From an uncultured Archangium sp. (GTDB lineage: Bacteria > Myxococcota > Myxococcia > Myxococcales > Myxococcaceae), in NCBI GenBank assembly GCA_903905455.1, contig CAIVGN010000187.1, positions 40,635 through 104,634 on the forward strand: DNA of 64,000 nucleotides. Reading direction: 5' to 3'. Under the pieces are notes generated by a model. It was not told where the DNA came from. It made no database searches and saw only the letters and a program-made list of their open reading frames with translations. Positions 1-8,892 of the stretch are shown here, in pieces. Numbering within the stretch: the stretch's first letter is position 1; each line of letters opens with the position of its first letter. The translations under genes were made by a program, and so were the position numbers.

Positions 1-232
1 GGCCCCGCGCTTCGGCCTCGGCCTCGACTCGGAGCGAATCGCGCGCCGAGACGAGGAACCCGCGCCGCCGGTCCCCCGCCGTGTTCTCCAGCGGCAGCGC
101 GACGAACACCGACGCACGGTCACCCAGCAGCGCGCCGCAACACTCCTCGGGCCACGCGCGCTCCGCGTGCGCACGCAGCGCCTGGTCCACGTCGGGGCCC
201 AGGCGCAGCGCTCTGGCGGCCGGGGCCTCCAC
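1..232 (-). CDS. JAMM/M67-family metallopeptidase, C-terminal part outside window
   Basis: Reading the minus strand from a GTG at 232 gives an open frame to the window edge (77 codons). The translation contains the N-terminal JAMM signature of M67 peptidases: an acidic residue in a PEECCGALLG block, then a strand and the ALPLENTAGDRRRGFLV block (compare VPxxNxxxxxxRRY in the family). The zinc-binding HxH...D motif would lie beyond the edge, so activity cannot be judged. The start codon abuts the TAA of the upstream lipoprotein gene with no spacer, implying translational coupling. Family members cut C-terminal tails, for example of sulphur-carrier or ubiquitin-like proteins; no partner gene is visible here. 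The family call is fairly secure, the substrate unknown. Confidence 0.75.
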   Translation of the reverse strand, partial: MEAPAARALRLGPDVDQALRAHAERAWPEECCGALLGDRASVFVALPLENTAGDRRRGFLVSARDSLRVEAEAEARG

Positions 233-1771
233 TTACCGGATGACGGACAGGGCGGGAGCGCTCAGCGACCACGGGGTGGCGCTGGTGTCGACGAACCACA
301 ACGCGCGTTGATCGACCGCCGCCGCGTCGAGGGCCGTGCCCGGGGTGATGATCACGAAGCCGCTCGGGCTCTTGCCCTGCACCGGCGTCAGGCCGGCCGG
401 GTCGAGCCAGATGAACCGCTGCGCCACCACGCCCAGCTCCTCGACGCCGAAGCGCGTCGGCTCGACGCCGAGCTTCTTGCCCGGCGGCTTGAGCAGGCGC
501 CCGGTCGCGGCGTACGCGGCCGTCGACGCCCCACCACCGGCCGCACCCGCGAGGGTGCTGACCGCGGTCGCGCCCATCACGCAGGTGTCGTCCGCGGGGA
601 ACACCGCCACGCAGCCGCGGGTCTCGAGGCTCGTGGTGTTGGCCGCCACGAAGACGCGGCTGCCGCCCTTCACGGTGCCGTCCCAGCCCTTGCGCTCCGC
701 CTTGAGCACCGAGGCCGAGTTGTCCGTGTTCTCCGAGACCGTGAGCAGCGTGTCTTGGTCGGTAGCGCCCAGGCTGGTGGTCTGCGTGCTGCCCCCGACG
801 GTGATGGTCACCCGCATGCCGGTGTCGCGCGGGGTGGAGATCTTCCCCTTCAGCTTGCCCCGACGCGCGGCCGCAGCGAGGGCCGTGGGCTTGACCCGCA
901 CCAGCGCGCCCGCCACCACGTTGTCCACCACCACGACGTCCTCGATGGCCAGCGACGCCGGCTGCTGCGAGCCGACGGTGTTGAGCACGTAGACCTGGCT
1001 GACGGCCGCGCTGATCACCGCGCCACCCGGCAGGGCCCCGCCGAGCAACGAGGCGCCCTGCGCCAGCGCGCCGCCCGCCGCGTGCACCCCGGACTGCACC
1101 TTCGCGCCCTCGACCCAGGCCACGCGCGGCTCGCCGTCGACGCGCACGAAGTACGGCGACGCGTCGTCGTCCACCTCCGGGGGCCGCGTGAAGTAGTGGT
1201 CCATGGTCGAGTCGCAGTCGGTGGTGACGTCATCGCGCAGGCTGACCTTCGCCGCCACGCCCGCGGTCCCCGAGAAGTCGGCCGCGCAATCACCGCCGGT
1301 GTCCACGCCGCCTTCGAGCTCCACGTTCGCCAGGCCCGCCTGCACCTTCTCGCCGAAGGTCGCGCCCTGGGTCTGCTTGCCCACGGTGACGTTCATCGAC
1401 AGGCGCGCAGGCGAGAGGTCGCGCAGCACGAAGGTCTGCACCTCGCCGGTGGTGGTGTCGAACTCGAAGGGCAGCACCACGTCTTCCAGGCCTCCGTCGG
1501 GCAGGAAGTTGCGGGCCGCCACCTCGACGCGCTGCTTGATGAGCGTGACGTGGCCGACGTAGTTCTTGCTCTGCATCGGCAAGACCGGAGCGCCCGCGTC
1601 TTCCCCCTCGAGCGTCACGGTGACGGCTTCCCGCCCCAGGTTCACGAAGCGCAACCGCGCCTCGTACTTCGTTTCCCCCGCATCAGGCGCGTCGCACTTC
1701 GGCGCGACGACCGGCGGACAAGCGAGGAACGAGCCTGCGACACAGGTCAGGAGGACACTTCTCAACGTCAT
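233..1771 (-). CDS. predicted lipoprotein of unknown function (512 aa)
   Basis: The N-terminus has a short hydrophobic stretch ending in FLAC (residues about 15-18), a lipobox, so the mature protein should be lipid-anchored. No catalytic motif is recognised. The body is rich in beta-prone Val/Thr/Gly stretches with Asp-Ala-Gly linkers typical of myxobacterial surface proteins. A Gly/Ala-rich, possibly membrane-embedded region lies around residues 230-270 and again near 400-425. It sits between an MFS gene upstream (55 bp) and the M67 gene downstream (0 bp), so all three probably share a transcript. I do not recognise the family. Confidence 0.8.
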   Translation of the reverse strand: MTLRSVLLTCVAGSFLACPPVVAPKCDAPDAGETKYEARLRFVNLGREAVTVTLEGEDAGAPVLPMQSKNYVGHVTLIKQRVEVAARNFLPDGGLEDVVLPFEFDTTTGEVQTFVLRDLSPARLSMNVTVGKQTQGATFGEKVQAGLANVELEGGVDTGGDCAADFSGTAGVAAKVSLRDDVTTDCDSTMDHYFTRPPEVDDDASPYFVRVDGEPRVAWVEGAKVQSGVHAAGGALAQGASLLGGALPGGAVISAAVSQVYVLNTVGSQQPASLAIEDVVVVDNVVAGALVRVKPTALAAAARRGKLKGKISTPRDTGMRVTITVGGSTQTTSLGATDQDTLLTVSENTDNSASVLKAERKGWDGTVKGGSRVFVAANTTSLETRGCVAVFPADDTCVMGATAVSTLAGAAGGGASTAAYAATGRLLKPPGKKLGVEPTRFGVEELGVVAQRFIWLDPAGLTPVQGKSPSGFVIITPGTALDAAAVDQRALWFVDTSATPWSLSAPALSVIR

Positions 1772-1826
1772 GGTGGGTTGGCTCTTGGGTGTCCCCGGTC
1801 GGCCCCCAGGACACTTTGAGCTCCTA

Positions 1827-3065
1827 TCATGAAGCCGCGCGTTCCTCGCGTCGGGACATCGTCTCCGGCGCCCCCAGGGCGAGCACGAGGCCCAGCGCCA
1901 CCACGCCGTAGAGCAGGTACACCGCGCGCTCGAAGGTCGGCGCGTCGCCCTTCACCAGGCCCATGGCGATGATCACCAGCACGCCGCCGCCGTTGCCGAA
2001 GAGCATCAACAGCCCCGTGGCGCTGCCCGCCGCCGCCTCGCCGGCCACCGCGCCGCACATGTCGAGCAGCAGCGCGAAGGCCGGCAGGAAGAAGAAGCCC
2101 AGGGCGAAGGCCGCCCCCATCACCACCGCCTCGTCGCGGGCCTCGCACACCGCGGGCAGCACCAACAGCGAGAGGGCCACGCTGCCGATGAGGAACGGCT
2201 TTCGCTGTCGCACCAGGTCCGACAGCGCCGGCACCGCGATGGCCCCGAAGATGCCGCCCACGATGAGCACGCCCCCGACCGCGCCGGCCTTCACCGCGTC
2301 CAAGCCGTTGGGCGCGAGGATGGGCTCGAGCCAGGTAGTGAGCCCGTTGAAGAAGCCCAGGCCCAGGGCGGCCACCACGAAGAGCAGCAGCAGCTTGCGG
2401 TCCTGGAGCAGCGAGACCATCGACGGCGCGCGGGAGACCACGGCCTCCGGCTTCGCCTCGGGGTTGGTGCGCGCGAGCAGCAGGAACGCCGCGCACACCG
2501 CCAGCGACACCGCGGCGAAGGCCACCATCGTCCCCCGGTACCCCAGCGCCTCGACCATGGGCGGCGTCGCGGCCATGCCCACTGCCATGCCCAGGAACAG
2601 GCCCATGGTGCCCAGGCCCGTGGCCATCGCGCTGTGCTCCTTCGGGAACCAGTCGGCCACCAGCTTCGAGATGCCGTTGACCGCGAAGGGCTGGCCGACG
2701 GCGATGCCCGCCTGGGCCAGCAGCAGCACCCAGAAGTTCGTCTCGTTGATCCGCAGGATGGAGAAGCCGGCCATGAGCACCGCGCCGAAGCCCACCGAGA
2801 AGCGGTAGCCCTTGCGGTCGGTCAACAGCCCCGCGGGCACCGAGAGCAGCACGTAGACCAGGGGGAAGACGAGCAGGAGCCCCGAGGCCAGCGACTCGCT
2901 CACGCCGTACTTCGCCTGCACCAGGGTCAGCAGCGGCGCGAAGTTGAGCCACAGCGCCTGGCTCAGGCCCGCCACCAGCATGAAGAGGCCGAGCACCACC
3001 CAGCGGTACGCGGAGACGGGAACGGTGAGGGCGGGCGCAGGCAGCGTCGAGGCGTCAGGGCTCAT
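1827..3065 (-). CDS. major facilitator superfamily transporter (412 aa)
   Basis: About 12 hydrophobic segments and the MFS loop-2/3 signature GLLTDRKGYR (G-x-x-x-D-R/K-x-G-R-R type) identify a major facilitator permease of the inner membrane. A central hydrophilic loop (around residues 195-220, MVSLLQDRK nearby) divides two six-helix halves, and the second half carries the equivalent LSDLVRQRK loop. The frame opens with a GTG at 3110, but the ATG at 3065 gives a more usual short N-terminus and is chosen here. No substrate can be inferred; the region around residues 130-165 (SKLVADWFPKEHSAMATGLG) resembles the cyanate/nitrate-type and FLVCR-like branches, which is weak evidence. It is followed by a lipoprotein gene on the same strand. 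Confidence 0.85.
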   Translation of the reverse strand: MSPDASTLPAPALTVPVSAYRWVVLGLFMLVAGLSQALWLNFAPLLTLVQAKYGVSESLASGLLLVFPLVYVLLSVPAGLLTDRKGYRFSVGFGAVLMAGFSILRINETNFWVLLLAQAGIAVGQPFAVNGISKLVADWFPKEHSAMATGLGTMGLFLGMAVGMAATPPMVEALGYRGTMVAFAAVSLAVCAAFLLLARTNPEAKPEAVVSRAPSMVSLLQDRKLLLLFVVAALGLGFFNGLTTWLEPILAPNGLDAVKAGAVGGVLIVGGIFGAIAVPALSDLVRQRKPFLIGSVALSLLVLPAVCEARDEAVVMGAAFALGFFFLPAFALLLDMCGAVAGEAAAGSATGLLMLFGNGGGVLVIIAMGLVKGDAPTFERAVYLLYGVVALGLVLALGAPETMSRREERAAS

Positions 3066-3172
3066 GCCCTGCCCCGGTGCAGCCCCGGGGCCACCTGGCT
3101 TCACCGGCACTTACGCGGAAGGGGTGTGCACCGCGCTGCACAACTCCGCGTGGGCGGTTGCACAAGCGGCGG

Positions 3173-4060
3173 TCACCGAGGGGTGCGGAGCGAGACGAGG
3201 TCGGGAGTCACGGCCGAGAAGCCCAGCGCCACCGAGGGCACGCCCTGGAGGTAGCGCTCGTGGGTGTAGAGGAGCACCGCGAGCTGCACCGAGACGTCGC
3301 GCATCGCCCCCCAGGTGGGTGCGCGCAGCGTCGCGGCGGGGCCCACGCGGTTGAGGAGCGCCTCGGTGCCGGCGCTCCACGCGAACTCGTCGGCGGCGCC
3401 CACCAACAGCTCGGGGCGCCGGCCTTCCGCGTCCAGCACCGCGTAGAGCACCGCGCCGCCGCCGGTCACGGTGGTGTCGGCGCGCGCCTGGGGCACGCCA
3501 TACAGCTCGTTGACCCAGAAGGCCCCGGGGTCGTTCATCAACCACCGCTCGAGGCGCGCCCCGCCCACCAGGACGAGTGGTCCCACCCGGCCCTGCAGCT
3601 GCGCCTCGAGCCACAGGCGGTGCCCGGTCGCGGCCCGGCCCGGCGGCTCGTCGGCGAGGCCCATGGGGTGGTAGTCGCAGGCCGGGTCGCTGGCGCTGCG
3701 CGCCGAGGCGTGGGTGCATGCGGTCGGAGCGCGCAGGCTCCCCAGGGCGCCGAAGTAGCCCACGAAGTGGTACCCGCCCGAGAGCCTGAGGAACGACGTC
3801 GGCTGGAAGTCGACCTGGGCGCCCACGTGGCCGAACACCGGCGCGGCCTGGCCCGACACCGCGAGGCTCACGAAGTTGTCCGCGAGGCCCTCCGCGTCCG
3901 ACGCGTACAGTCGGTGTTTCGCGCGCAGCTTCAGATCGGCCAGCACCCCGAGGCGCTGCAGCGTGAAGGCCACCTGCCCTTCCCCAGCCACGTCCCACGA
4001 AGGCCGCGGCGCCTCAGAAGGGGCCGCGCTCAACGCCAGAAGGATGAGGGAGAACCACAC
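3173..4060 (-). CDS. probable exported beta-barrel/outer-membrane protein (295 aa)
   Basis: From the GTG at 4060 the protein begins with a short signal peptide (WFSLILLALSAAPSEA). The rest is an alternating polar/hydrophobic pattern with many Gly-aromatic strand ends (for example FLRLSGGYHFVGYFG), as in outer-membrane barrels, and ends in an SLRTPR tail without the classic C-terminal Phe. No family is recognised. The frame is open to an ATG at 4222, but those extra 54 residues are Arg/Pro/Gly-rich and look non-coding. A TAACGT hexamer ends 8 nt before the GTG and could be a -10 box. It is divergent from phaZ and upstream of the MFS gene on the same strand. Confidence 0.6.
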   Translation of the reverse strand: MWFSLILLALSAAPSEAPRPSWDVAGEGQVAFTLQRLGVLADLKLRAKHRLYASDAEGLADNFVSLAVSGQAAPVFGHVGAQVDFQPTSFLRLSGGYHFVGYFGALGSLRAPTACTHASARSASDPACDYHPMGLADEPPGRAATGHRLWLEAQLQGRVGPLVLVGGARLERWLMNDPGAFWVNELYGVPQARADTTVTGGGAVLYAVLDAEGRRPELLVGAADEFAWSAGTEALLNRVGPAATLRAPTWGAMRDVSVQLAVLLYTHERYLQGVPSVALGFSAVTPDLVSLRTPR

Positions 4061-4281
4061 GTTCCGACACGTTACCGTGCGACTGAATGGGCCGGGAGAC
4101 ACCCGCGAAAGCGCCGTGAACCCAGGTGGTTGCGCCGACCCCGAAGGTGCCCCGGGGCGCCTGGTCCCGGCGCCACGGCAGCGCCCTCCGCCGCCCCGTT
4201 CGCATATTGTGCAGAGCACCATTTCGCGTCATAGACGCCTTGTTTCACTCACCAAACACCGTAGTGCGCCGCACAAACACC
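4061..4281. promoter_or_regulatory. divergent promoter region between the barrel protein and phaZ
   Basis: This 221-bp spacer separates two divergent genes and must contain promoters for both. It is less GC-rich near phaZ, where a short inverted repeat GTGC-AGA-GCAC lies around 4209-4219 and a TTGTGC...TCATAG pair could be a weak sigma-70-like promoter. No Shine-Dalgarno sequence is evident before the phaZ ATG at 4282. Confidence 0.35.
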
Positions 4282-5529
4282 ATGCTCTATCAACTTCGCG
4301 AGATGCAGCGCTCCTGGCTCCAGCCGATGTCCCTGTCGGCCGAAGCCGTTTCCCGTCTCTACGCCAACCCCTACAACCCGCTGTCCTTCGCGCCGTTCGC
4401 CAAGACGGTGTCCGCGGGCCTCGAGCTGATGCACCGCCTGGGCAAGGACTACGCGAAGCCCGGCTTCGACCTCACCTCGACCACCATCGAGGGGCACGAG
4501 GTGCCGGTGGTGGAGCGCGTGGTGCTCACCAAGCCCTTCTGCCAGCTGCGCAAGTTCGAGCGCGTGCTCCCGGCGGCCCTGGCGAACCGCCCGCAGGACC
4601 CGGCGATCCTCCTCTTCGCGCCGCTGTCCGGCCACTACGCGACGCTCCTGCGCGACACCGTGCGCGCCATGCTGCCCGACCACGACGTCTACGTGACCGA
4701 CTGGACCGACGCGCGCCTGGTGCCCACCTCGGCCGGCCGCTTCGGCTTCGACGAGTACGTCGCCTATTCCATCGAGTTCATGCGCTACCTCGGTCCCGAG
4801 GCGAACGTGGTCGCGGTGTGCCAGCCCACGGTGCCGGTGCTCGCGGCCATCTCCATCATGTCCACCATCGGCGACGCGAAGGTCCCGCGCACCATGACCA
4901 TGATGGGCGGCCCCATCGACCCGCGGCAGAGCCCCACCCAGGTCAACAAGCTGGCCGTGGAGAAGGACTTCTCGTGGTTCGAGAACAACCTCCTGGCCAC
5001 CGTGCCGTCCACGTACCCCGGCGCCGGCCGGCGGGTGTACCCGGGCTTCCTGCAGCACCTGGCCTTCGTGTCGATGAACCCCGAGCGCCACGCCGAGTCG
5101 CACTGGGAGTACTTCCTGTCGCTGGTCAAGGGCGACCAGGGCAGCGCCGAGTCGCACCGCCAGTTCTACGACGAGTACAACGCGGTGCTCGACATGGACG
5201 CGGACTTCTACCTCGAGACCGTGCGCATGGTGTTCCAGGAGCACTCGTTGCCGCGCGGCGAGATGAAGGTGAAGTTCGAGGGCCAGGAGTACCGCGTGGC
5301 GCCCGAGGACATCACCGGCCCCGCGCTGCTCACCATCGAAGGCGAGTTCGACGACATCGCGGGCCGGGGCCAGTCGAGCGCCGCGCTGGCGCTGTGCAGC
5401 GGCATCCCCGACGCACGCAAGCGCGAGTACCTCGCGGAGGGCGCGGGCCACTACGGCATCTTCAGCGGCCACCGCTGGCGCGAGACCGTGTACCCCCAGC
5501 TCCGCGAGTTCATCCGCGCAGCGAAGTGA
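4282..5529 (+). CDS. phaZ: intracellular polyhydroxyalkanoate depolymerase
   Basis: This 415-residue protein matches the length and layout of intracellular PhaZ enzymes, which hydrolyse native poly(3-hydroxybutyrate) granules in the cytoplasm. The N-terminus (MLYQLREMQR...ANPYNPLSFAPFA) is typical of the family. The catalytic nucleophile appears to be Cys180 in the lipase-box-like VAVCQPTVPV, as known for the Cys-type intracellular depolymerases. A late Asp (GEFDDIAG) and the His in GAGHYGIFSG complete the probable triad. The reading frame extends upstream to 4126, but the ATG at 4282 fits the family N-terminus. A lipoprotein gene follows 49 bp later. No phasin or PHB synthase gene is in the window. 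Confidence 0.9.
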   Translation: MLYQLREMQRSWLQPMSLSAEAVSRLYANPYNPLSFAPFAKTVSAGLELMHRLGKDYAKPGFDLTSTTIEGHEVPVVERVVLTKPFCQLRKFERVLPAALANRPQDPAILLFAPLSGHYATLLRDTVRAMLPDHDVYVTDWTDARLVPTSAGRFGFDEYVAYSIEFMRYLGPEANVVAVCQPTVPVLAAISIMSTIGDAKVPRTMTMMGGPIDPRQSPTQVNKLAVEKDFSWFENNLLATVPSTYPGAGRRVYPGFLQHLAFVSMNPERHAESHWEYFLSLVKGDQGSAESHRQFYDEYNAVLDMDADFYLETVRMVFQEHSLPRGEMKVKFEGQEYRVAPEDITGPALLTIEGEFDDIAGRGQSSAALALCSGIPDARKREYLAEGAGHYGIFSGHRWRETVYPQLREFIRAAK

Positions 5530-5578
5530 GCCCCCCGGGGCCGGCTTGTAGTACGGCCAGACGTCAGGAGCCTTCCTG

Positions 5579-6436
5579 ATGACCCGTACACTCGCCGGCC
5601 TCGTGGTCCTGCTGTTCGCCTTGGGTTGTGACAACCCGAAGGTCTCGCGCATCAAGCACGTCGACCCGACGCCCAACGCGCCGGGCATCGACGAGTTCGC
5701 GGCCGACCCCGACCAGGAGTTCAAGTCGGCTCGCTTCTCGCCCGACGGGCAGCGCATCGCCTTTCACGCGTTGATGGGCGGCACCCGCGACGTGGTGGGG
5801 GTGATGAACCTGGACGGCACGGGCCTGGCGGAGCTCACCGAGTCGAAGAGCGCGCTGACCTCGGTGGCCTGGTCGCCCGACGGCAAGTTCCTGTATTTCA
5901 CCTCGCCCACCGGCATCGAGACCATCGACGTCAACGGCGGCACGCCCACCCACGTCACCGACGCGGTCGACGCCACGGAGATCGACGTCTCGGCCAACGG
6001 CGCGGCGCTCATCTGGGTGAAGAACGGCCCCGACACGCTGCAGAGCCTGTACCGCAACAAGCCCGGCGCGGTCGCGGTGGAAGAGGCGCACCAGGGGCGC
6101 TACCCGCGCTTCGACGAGAACAAGGCGGTGCCGGGCTTCGTGTACGTGGGCCGCGTGGGCACCACGCACCCGCTGCAGCGCGACATCCTCGGCACCGGCG
6201 GCGGCTCGGGCTTCGTGACCATGGACCTGGGGGCCTTCCCCTCGGTCTCGGTGCTCGGCGCGAACCAGTACGTCATCACCAGCGCCGCGGGCATCGAGCG
6301 CGTCACCCAGCAGGGCGCACGCTCGCCCATCAGCGACGAGAAGGCCGCGATGAACGTCGACGCCTCGCTCGACGGGCTCCACGTGGTCTACGTGGTCAGC
6401 GGCAAGAGCTCGCTCTTCGTCGCCTCGGGGTTCTGA
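5579..6436 (+). CDS. beta-propeller lipoprotein, TolB/WD40-like repeats (285 aa)
   Basis: The start is supported by an AGGAG at 5567-5571. A short signal ends in FALGC (lipobox, Cys near residue 17). The body contains TolB-type propeller motifs, each of the form F/W-S-P-D-G-x-x-I/L (ARFSPDGQRIAF near residue 50 and VAWSPDGKFLYF near 100), followed by weaker copies. It is probably a periplasm- or outer-membrane-tethered binding propeller with no catalytic role. A second lipoprotein of the same general type lies at 42048-43184. It is placed between phaZ and a histidine kinase on the same strand; the 16-bp gap to the kinase suggests co-transcription. Confidence 0.75.
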   Translation: MTRTLAGLVVLLFALGCDNPKVSRIKHVDPTPNAPGIDEFAADPDQEFKSARFSPDGQRIAFHALMGGTRDVVGVMNLDGTGLAELTESKSALTSVAWSPDGKFLYFTSPTGIETIDVNGGTPTHVTDAVDATEIDVSANGAALIWVKNGPDTLQSLYRNKPGAVAVEEAHQGRYPRFDENKAVPGFVYVGRVGTTHPLQRDILGTGGGSGFVTMDLGAFPSVSVLGANQYVITSAAGIERVTQQGARSPISDEKAAMNVDASLDGLHVVYVVSGKSSLFVASGF

Positions 6437-6452
6437 AAGAGGGCCACGCGAC

Positions 6453-7970
6453 ATGACGACCTGGGCCGCGGTGCACTTGTTGGCAGCGGCCTCGGGGCTG
6501 GTGGTCGTCGTGCTCGCCTTGAGCCGCGGCCAGGGCAGCCCGCTGCGTCGCCCGCTGGCGATGCTCGCCGCCGACCAGTTCACCTTCAACGCCGCCGCCC
6601 TGGGCTCGGAGCTGACGAAGCTCGACACCTACCAGCTGCTCGGCGCGGTGGCCTCGCCGCTCTTCCCCCCGCTGGCGCTGCACTTCGTGCTCACCTTCCT
6701 CGGGCGGCGCAAGCAGCTGCGCTGGCTGTTGTGGGGCACCTACGCGGTGTTCGTGGCCCAGGCCCTGCTCGCGGCCAGCGAGGTGGTCGCGCCCGGCGCG
6801 CTGGTGCCCGGGGGCCTTCAGACCTTCGCCATGCTGCTGCTGCTGAGCAGCCTGCCGGTGGCCGCCGTGGCGCTGGTGCTGGTGCTGGCGCACCTGCGCC
6901 GCGCGGGCTCGCAGGTCGAGCGCCTGCGCACCCGGGTGCTGCTGCTGGCCCTGGTGAGCGTGGTGGCGTTGTTGATCACCGACCCGCTCGCGGACCTGGG
7001 CGTGCCCGCGCCGCGCCTGGGCACGCTGGGCAGCCTCTGCTTCAACCTCATGCTCACCCAGCTCACCCTGGGCCTGGGCTTGTTCCGCACCGAGCGCCCC
7101 GGCCGGGCCGCGCTGGGCCAGGCGGTGGTCCTGGGCCTGTTCTTCGCGGTGAGCACCCTGGTGGTGTTCAACAGTTTCAACGCCCGGGCCACGGTGCTCA
7201 TCACCGCGCTGACGGCCTCGTCGCTGACCCTCGCGGTGCTGGGCTGGCTGTTCATCACCTCCAGCAACGAGGCGCGCGCGGGGCTGCAGCGCTTCGCGTC
7301 GCTGGGGCGCTTCTCGGCGCAGATGGCGCACGACCTCAAGAACCCGCTCGCCGCGGCCAAGGGCGCCGCCGAGTACCTCGCCGAAGAAATGCGCCGCGCC
7401 GGCGGGGGCCCCAACCACGAGTTCGCGCAGCTGGTCGTCACCCAGCTCGACCGCCTCCACACCGTCATCGATCGCTACCAGCGGCTCTCGAAGCTCGAGC
7501 CCCAGCTCGCGCCGCTCGACGCCAACGCGCTGGTGACCCGGGTGCTGTCGCTGCAGCGCTTCGCCACCGACGCGGTGGTCACCATCGACCCGCAGCTCGC
7601 GGACCCGGCCCCGGTGTTCCAGGGCGACGTCGACCTGCTCGCCTCGGCGCTCGAGAACCTGGTGAAGAACGCGCTGGAGGCGATGCCGAAGGGCGGCACC
7701 CTCACCGTCCGCACCGCGCTCACCACCGAGGAGGATCACCCCCGGCTGACGCTCGCGGTCACCGACACCGGCACCGGCCTCGACGCGCGCGCCCGCGAGC
7801 AGGCCTTCGAGCTCTTCTTCACCACCAAGACCACCGGCAGCGGGCTGGGCCTGGCCTTCGTGCGCCAGGTGGCCCGGGCCCACGGCGGCGACGCCACGCT
7901 CGTCAGCCGCGAGGGCGTGGGCACCACGGTGACCCTGGTGCTGCCGCTGGCCCCGCCCGGCGAGGCGTGA
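6453..7970 (+). CDS. membrane-bound sensor histidine kinase (505 aa)
   Basis: Residues 1-255 form about seven hydrophobic helices, resembling 7TM sensor modules with no large periplasmic domain. The HisKA dimerisation helix carries the phospho-acceptor His293 (MAHDLKNPLAAAKG), as in NtrB/AtoS-type kinases. The ATPase domain has the N box (LENLVKNALEAM), the G1 box (DTGTGLD) and the G2 box (GSGLGLAF), so it should be active. No partner regulator is adjacent: the next gene is convergent with a 3-bp gap. It may pair with an orphan NtrC-type regulator such as the one at 30033, given the NtrB-like H box; this is inference. Confidence 0.9.
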   Translation: MTTWAAVHLLAAASGLVVVVLALSRGQGSPLRRPLAMLAADQFTFNAAALGSELTKLDTYQLLGAVASPLFPPLALHFVLTFLGRRKQLRWLLWGTYAVFVAQALLAASEVVAPGALVPGGLQTFAMLLLLSSLPVAAVALVLVLAHLRRAGSQVERLRTRVLLLALVSVVALLITDPLADLGVPAPRLGTLGSLCFNLMLTQLTLGLGLFRTERPGRAALGQAVVLGLFFAVSTLVVFNSFNARATVLITALTASSLTLAVLGWLFITSSNEARAGLQRFASLGRFSAQMAHDLKNPLAAAKGAAEYLAEEMRRAGGGPNHEFAQLVVTQLDRLHTVIDRYQRLSKLEPQLAPLDANALVTRVLSLQRFATDAVVTIDPQLADPAPVFQGDVDLLASALENLVKNALEAMPKGGTLTVRTALTTEEDHPRLTLAVTDTGTGLDARAREQAFELFFTTKTTGSGLGLAFVRQVARAHGGDATLVSREGVGTTVTLVLPLAPPGEA

Positions 7971-7973
7971 CGC

Positions 7974-8831
7974 TCAGGGGCAGGTGTCGACGAGCGCCAG
8001 GTTGCAGCAATAGGCCTTGTCCGTGACGGAGCAGCTGGTGCCGTCCTGGAAGCCGACCATCACCTGGCCCGCGGGGCAGGTGATGCTCCCGCCGCAACCG
8101 AACCCGCCCGTCCAGGCGCAGTTCGTCGTCGTCAGGCACAGGCCCCCGGCGCCCGAGAGCCCGTTCTGGGTGCGCAGCCTGCCGCTCACCGTCACGTCGT
8201 CGTACATCTTGATCTGGCGAAGGGTGCCGCCGGCCGAGTTGTTCCCGGTGAGCATCAGCGCCTTGAAGGCGTTGTTGTCGTTCACGATGCCCGCGCCGCC
8301 GGTCAGGCCGGTCGCAGACCAGTTGCTGTACGCGGGCGCGAAGGACTTGCCGACGAGGGCCCCGGTGGCGCTCACCCCGCCGTCGACCTGGACCCCGCTG
8401 CTGGTGAGGCTCCCGGGGGTGACGATGTCGCGCGAGGCGGAGAACGAACCGGTCTTGGCGATGATCGCGTCGGCCACGCCCTGGAAGTTGGCGTTCACGT
8501 CGGTCGCGATGGCGGGGGCGTTGGGGCAGAAGGTCTTGAGCGGCGCGGGCAGGCTCTGCGAGCACACCACCTGCGCCCAGGCCGGCCGGCTGGCCCAGAC
8601 GCTGCCCCCGGCCACCAGGGCCACGACCACGGACAGCAGCGCCCTGCGGGTGGAGACCTGCCGAGCCTGGTGCGCCCGGTGTGTCTCCTCCTTCGCCAAC
8701 TGCTGGCTCAGGGACAGCACGTCCATCCACTGCTGCAGTTGGGTCTCGGTGATCTGCAGCCGGGCCGCGGCGTCGGCGGGGGTCATGGTGCCGGTGGCGA
8801 CGGCGCGGAGCGTTTCGGTGCGTGCGTTCAT
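7974..8831 (-). CDS. HTH-like / single-TM / tail-fibre-like surface protein (285 aa)
   Basis: The ATG at 8831 follows an AGGA sequence. Residues 8-40 (MTPADAAARLQITETQLQQW and flanks) look like a helix-turn-helix of the homeodomain/transposase type. A charged linker follows, then one membrane helix (64-80). The exterior begins with a Cys and contains DVNANFQGVADAI, a motif seen at the start of many tail-fibre-like proteins, then a beta-rich Gly/Ser/Asn region and a Cys-rich end with CPAGQVMVGF and YCC. The order inside-HTH, membrane, outside-sensor recalls ToxR-type regulators, though a simple anchored fibre is equally possible. It is the last gene of the Tc-like locus, 61 bp after its neighbour, and converges on the kinase gene. 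Confidence 0.65.
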   Translation of the reverse strand: MNARTETLRAVATGTMTPADAAARLQITETQLQQWMDVLSLSQQLAKEETHRAHQARQVSTRRALLSVVVALVAGGSVWASRPAWAQVVCSQSLPAPLKTFCPNAPAIATDVNANFQGVADAIIAKTGSFSASRDIVTPGSLTSSGVQVDGGVSATGALVGKSFAPAYSNWSATGLTGGAGIVNDNNAFKALMLTGNNSAGGTLRQIKMYDDVTVSGRLRTQNGLSGAGGLCLTTTNCAWTGGFGCGGSITCPAGQVMVGFQDGTSCSVTDKAYCCNLALVDTCP

Positions 8832-8892
8832 GCGGTGAGGGTCCTTGCTGGAGAAGCGCCCGACCCGAGAACGGGTCGAGGCAGCGGCGCGA

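Noticed and set aside
4061..4281. PhaR-type operator before phaZ
   Set aside because: Only a short GTGC/GCAC inverted repeat is present; no match to a known PhaR site could be supported.
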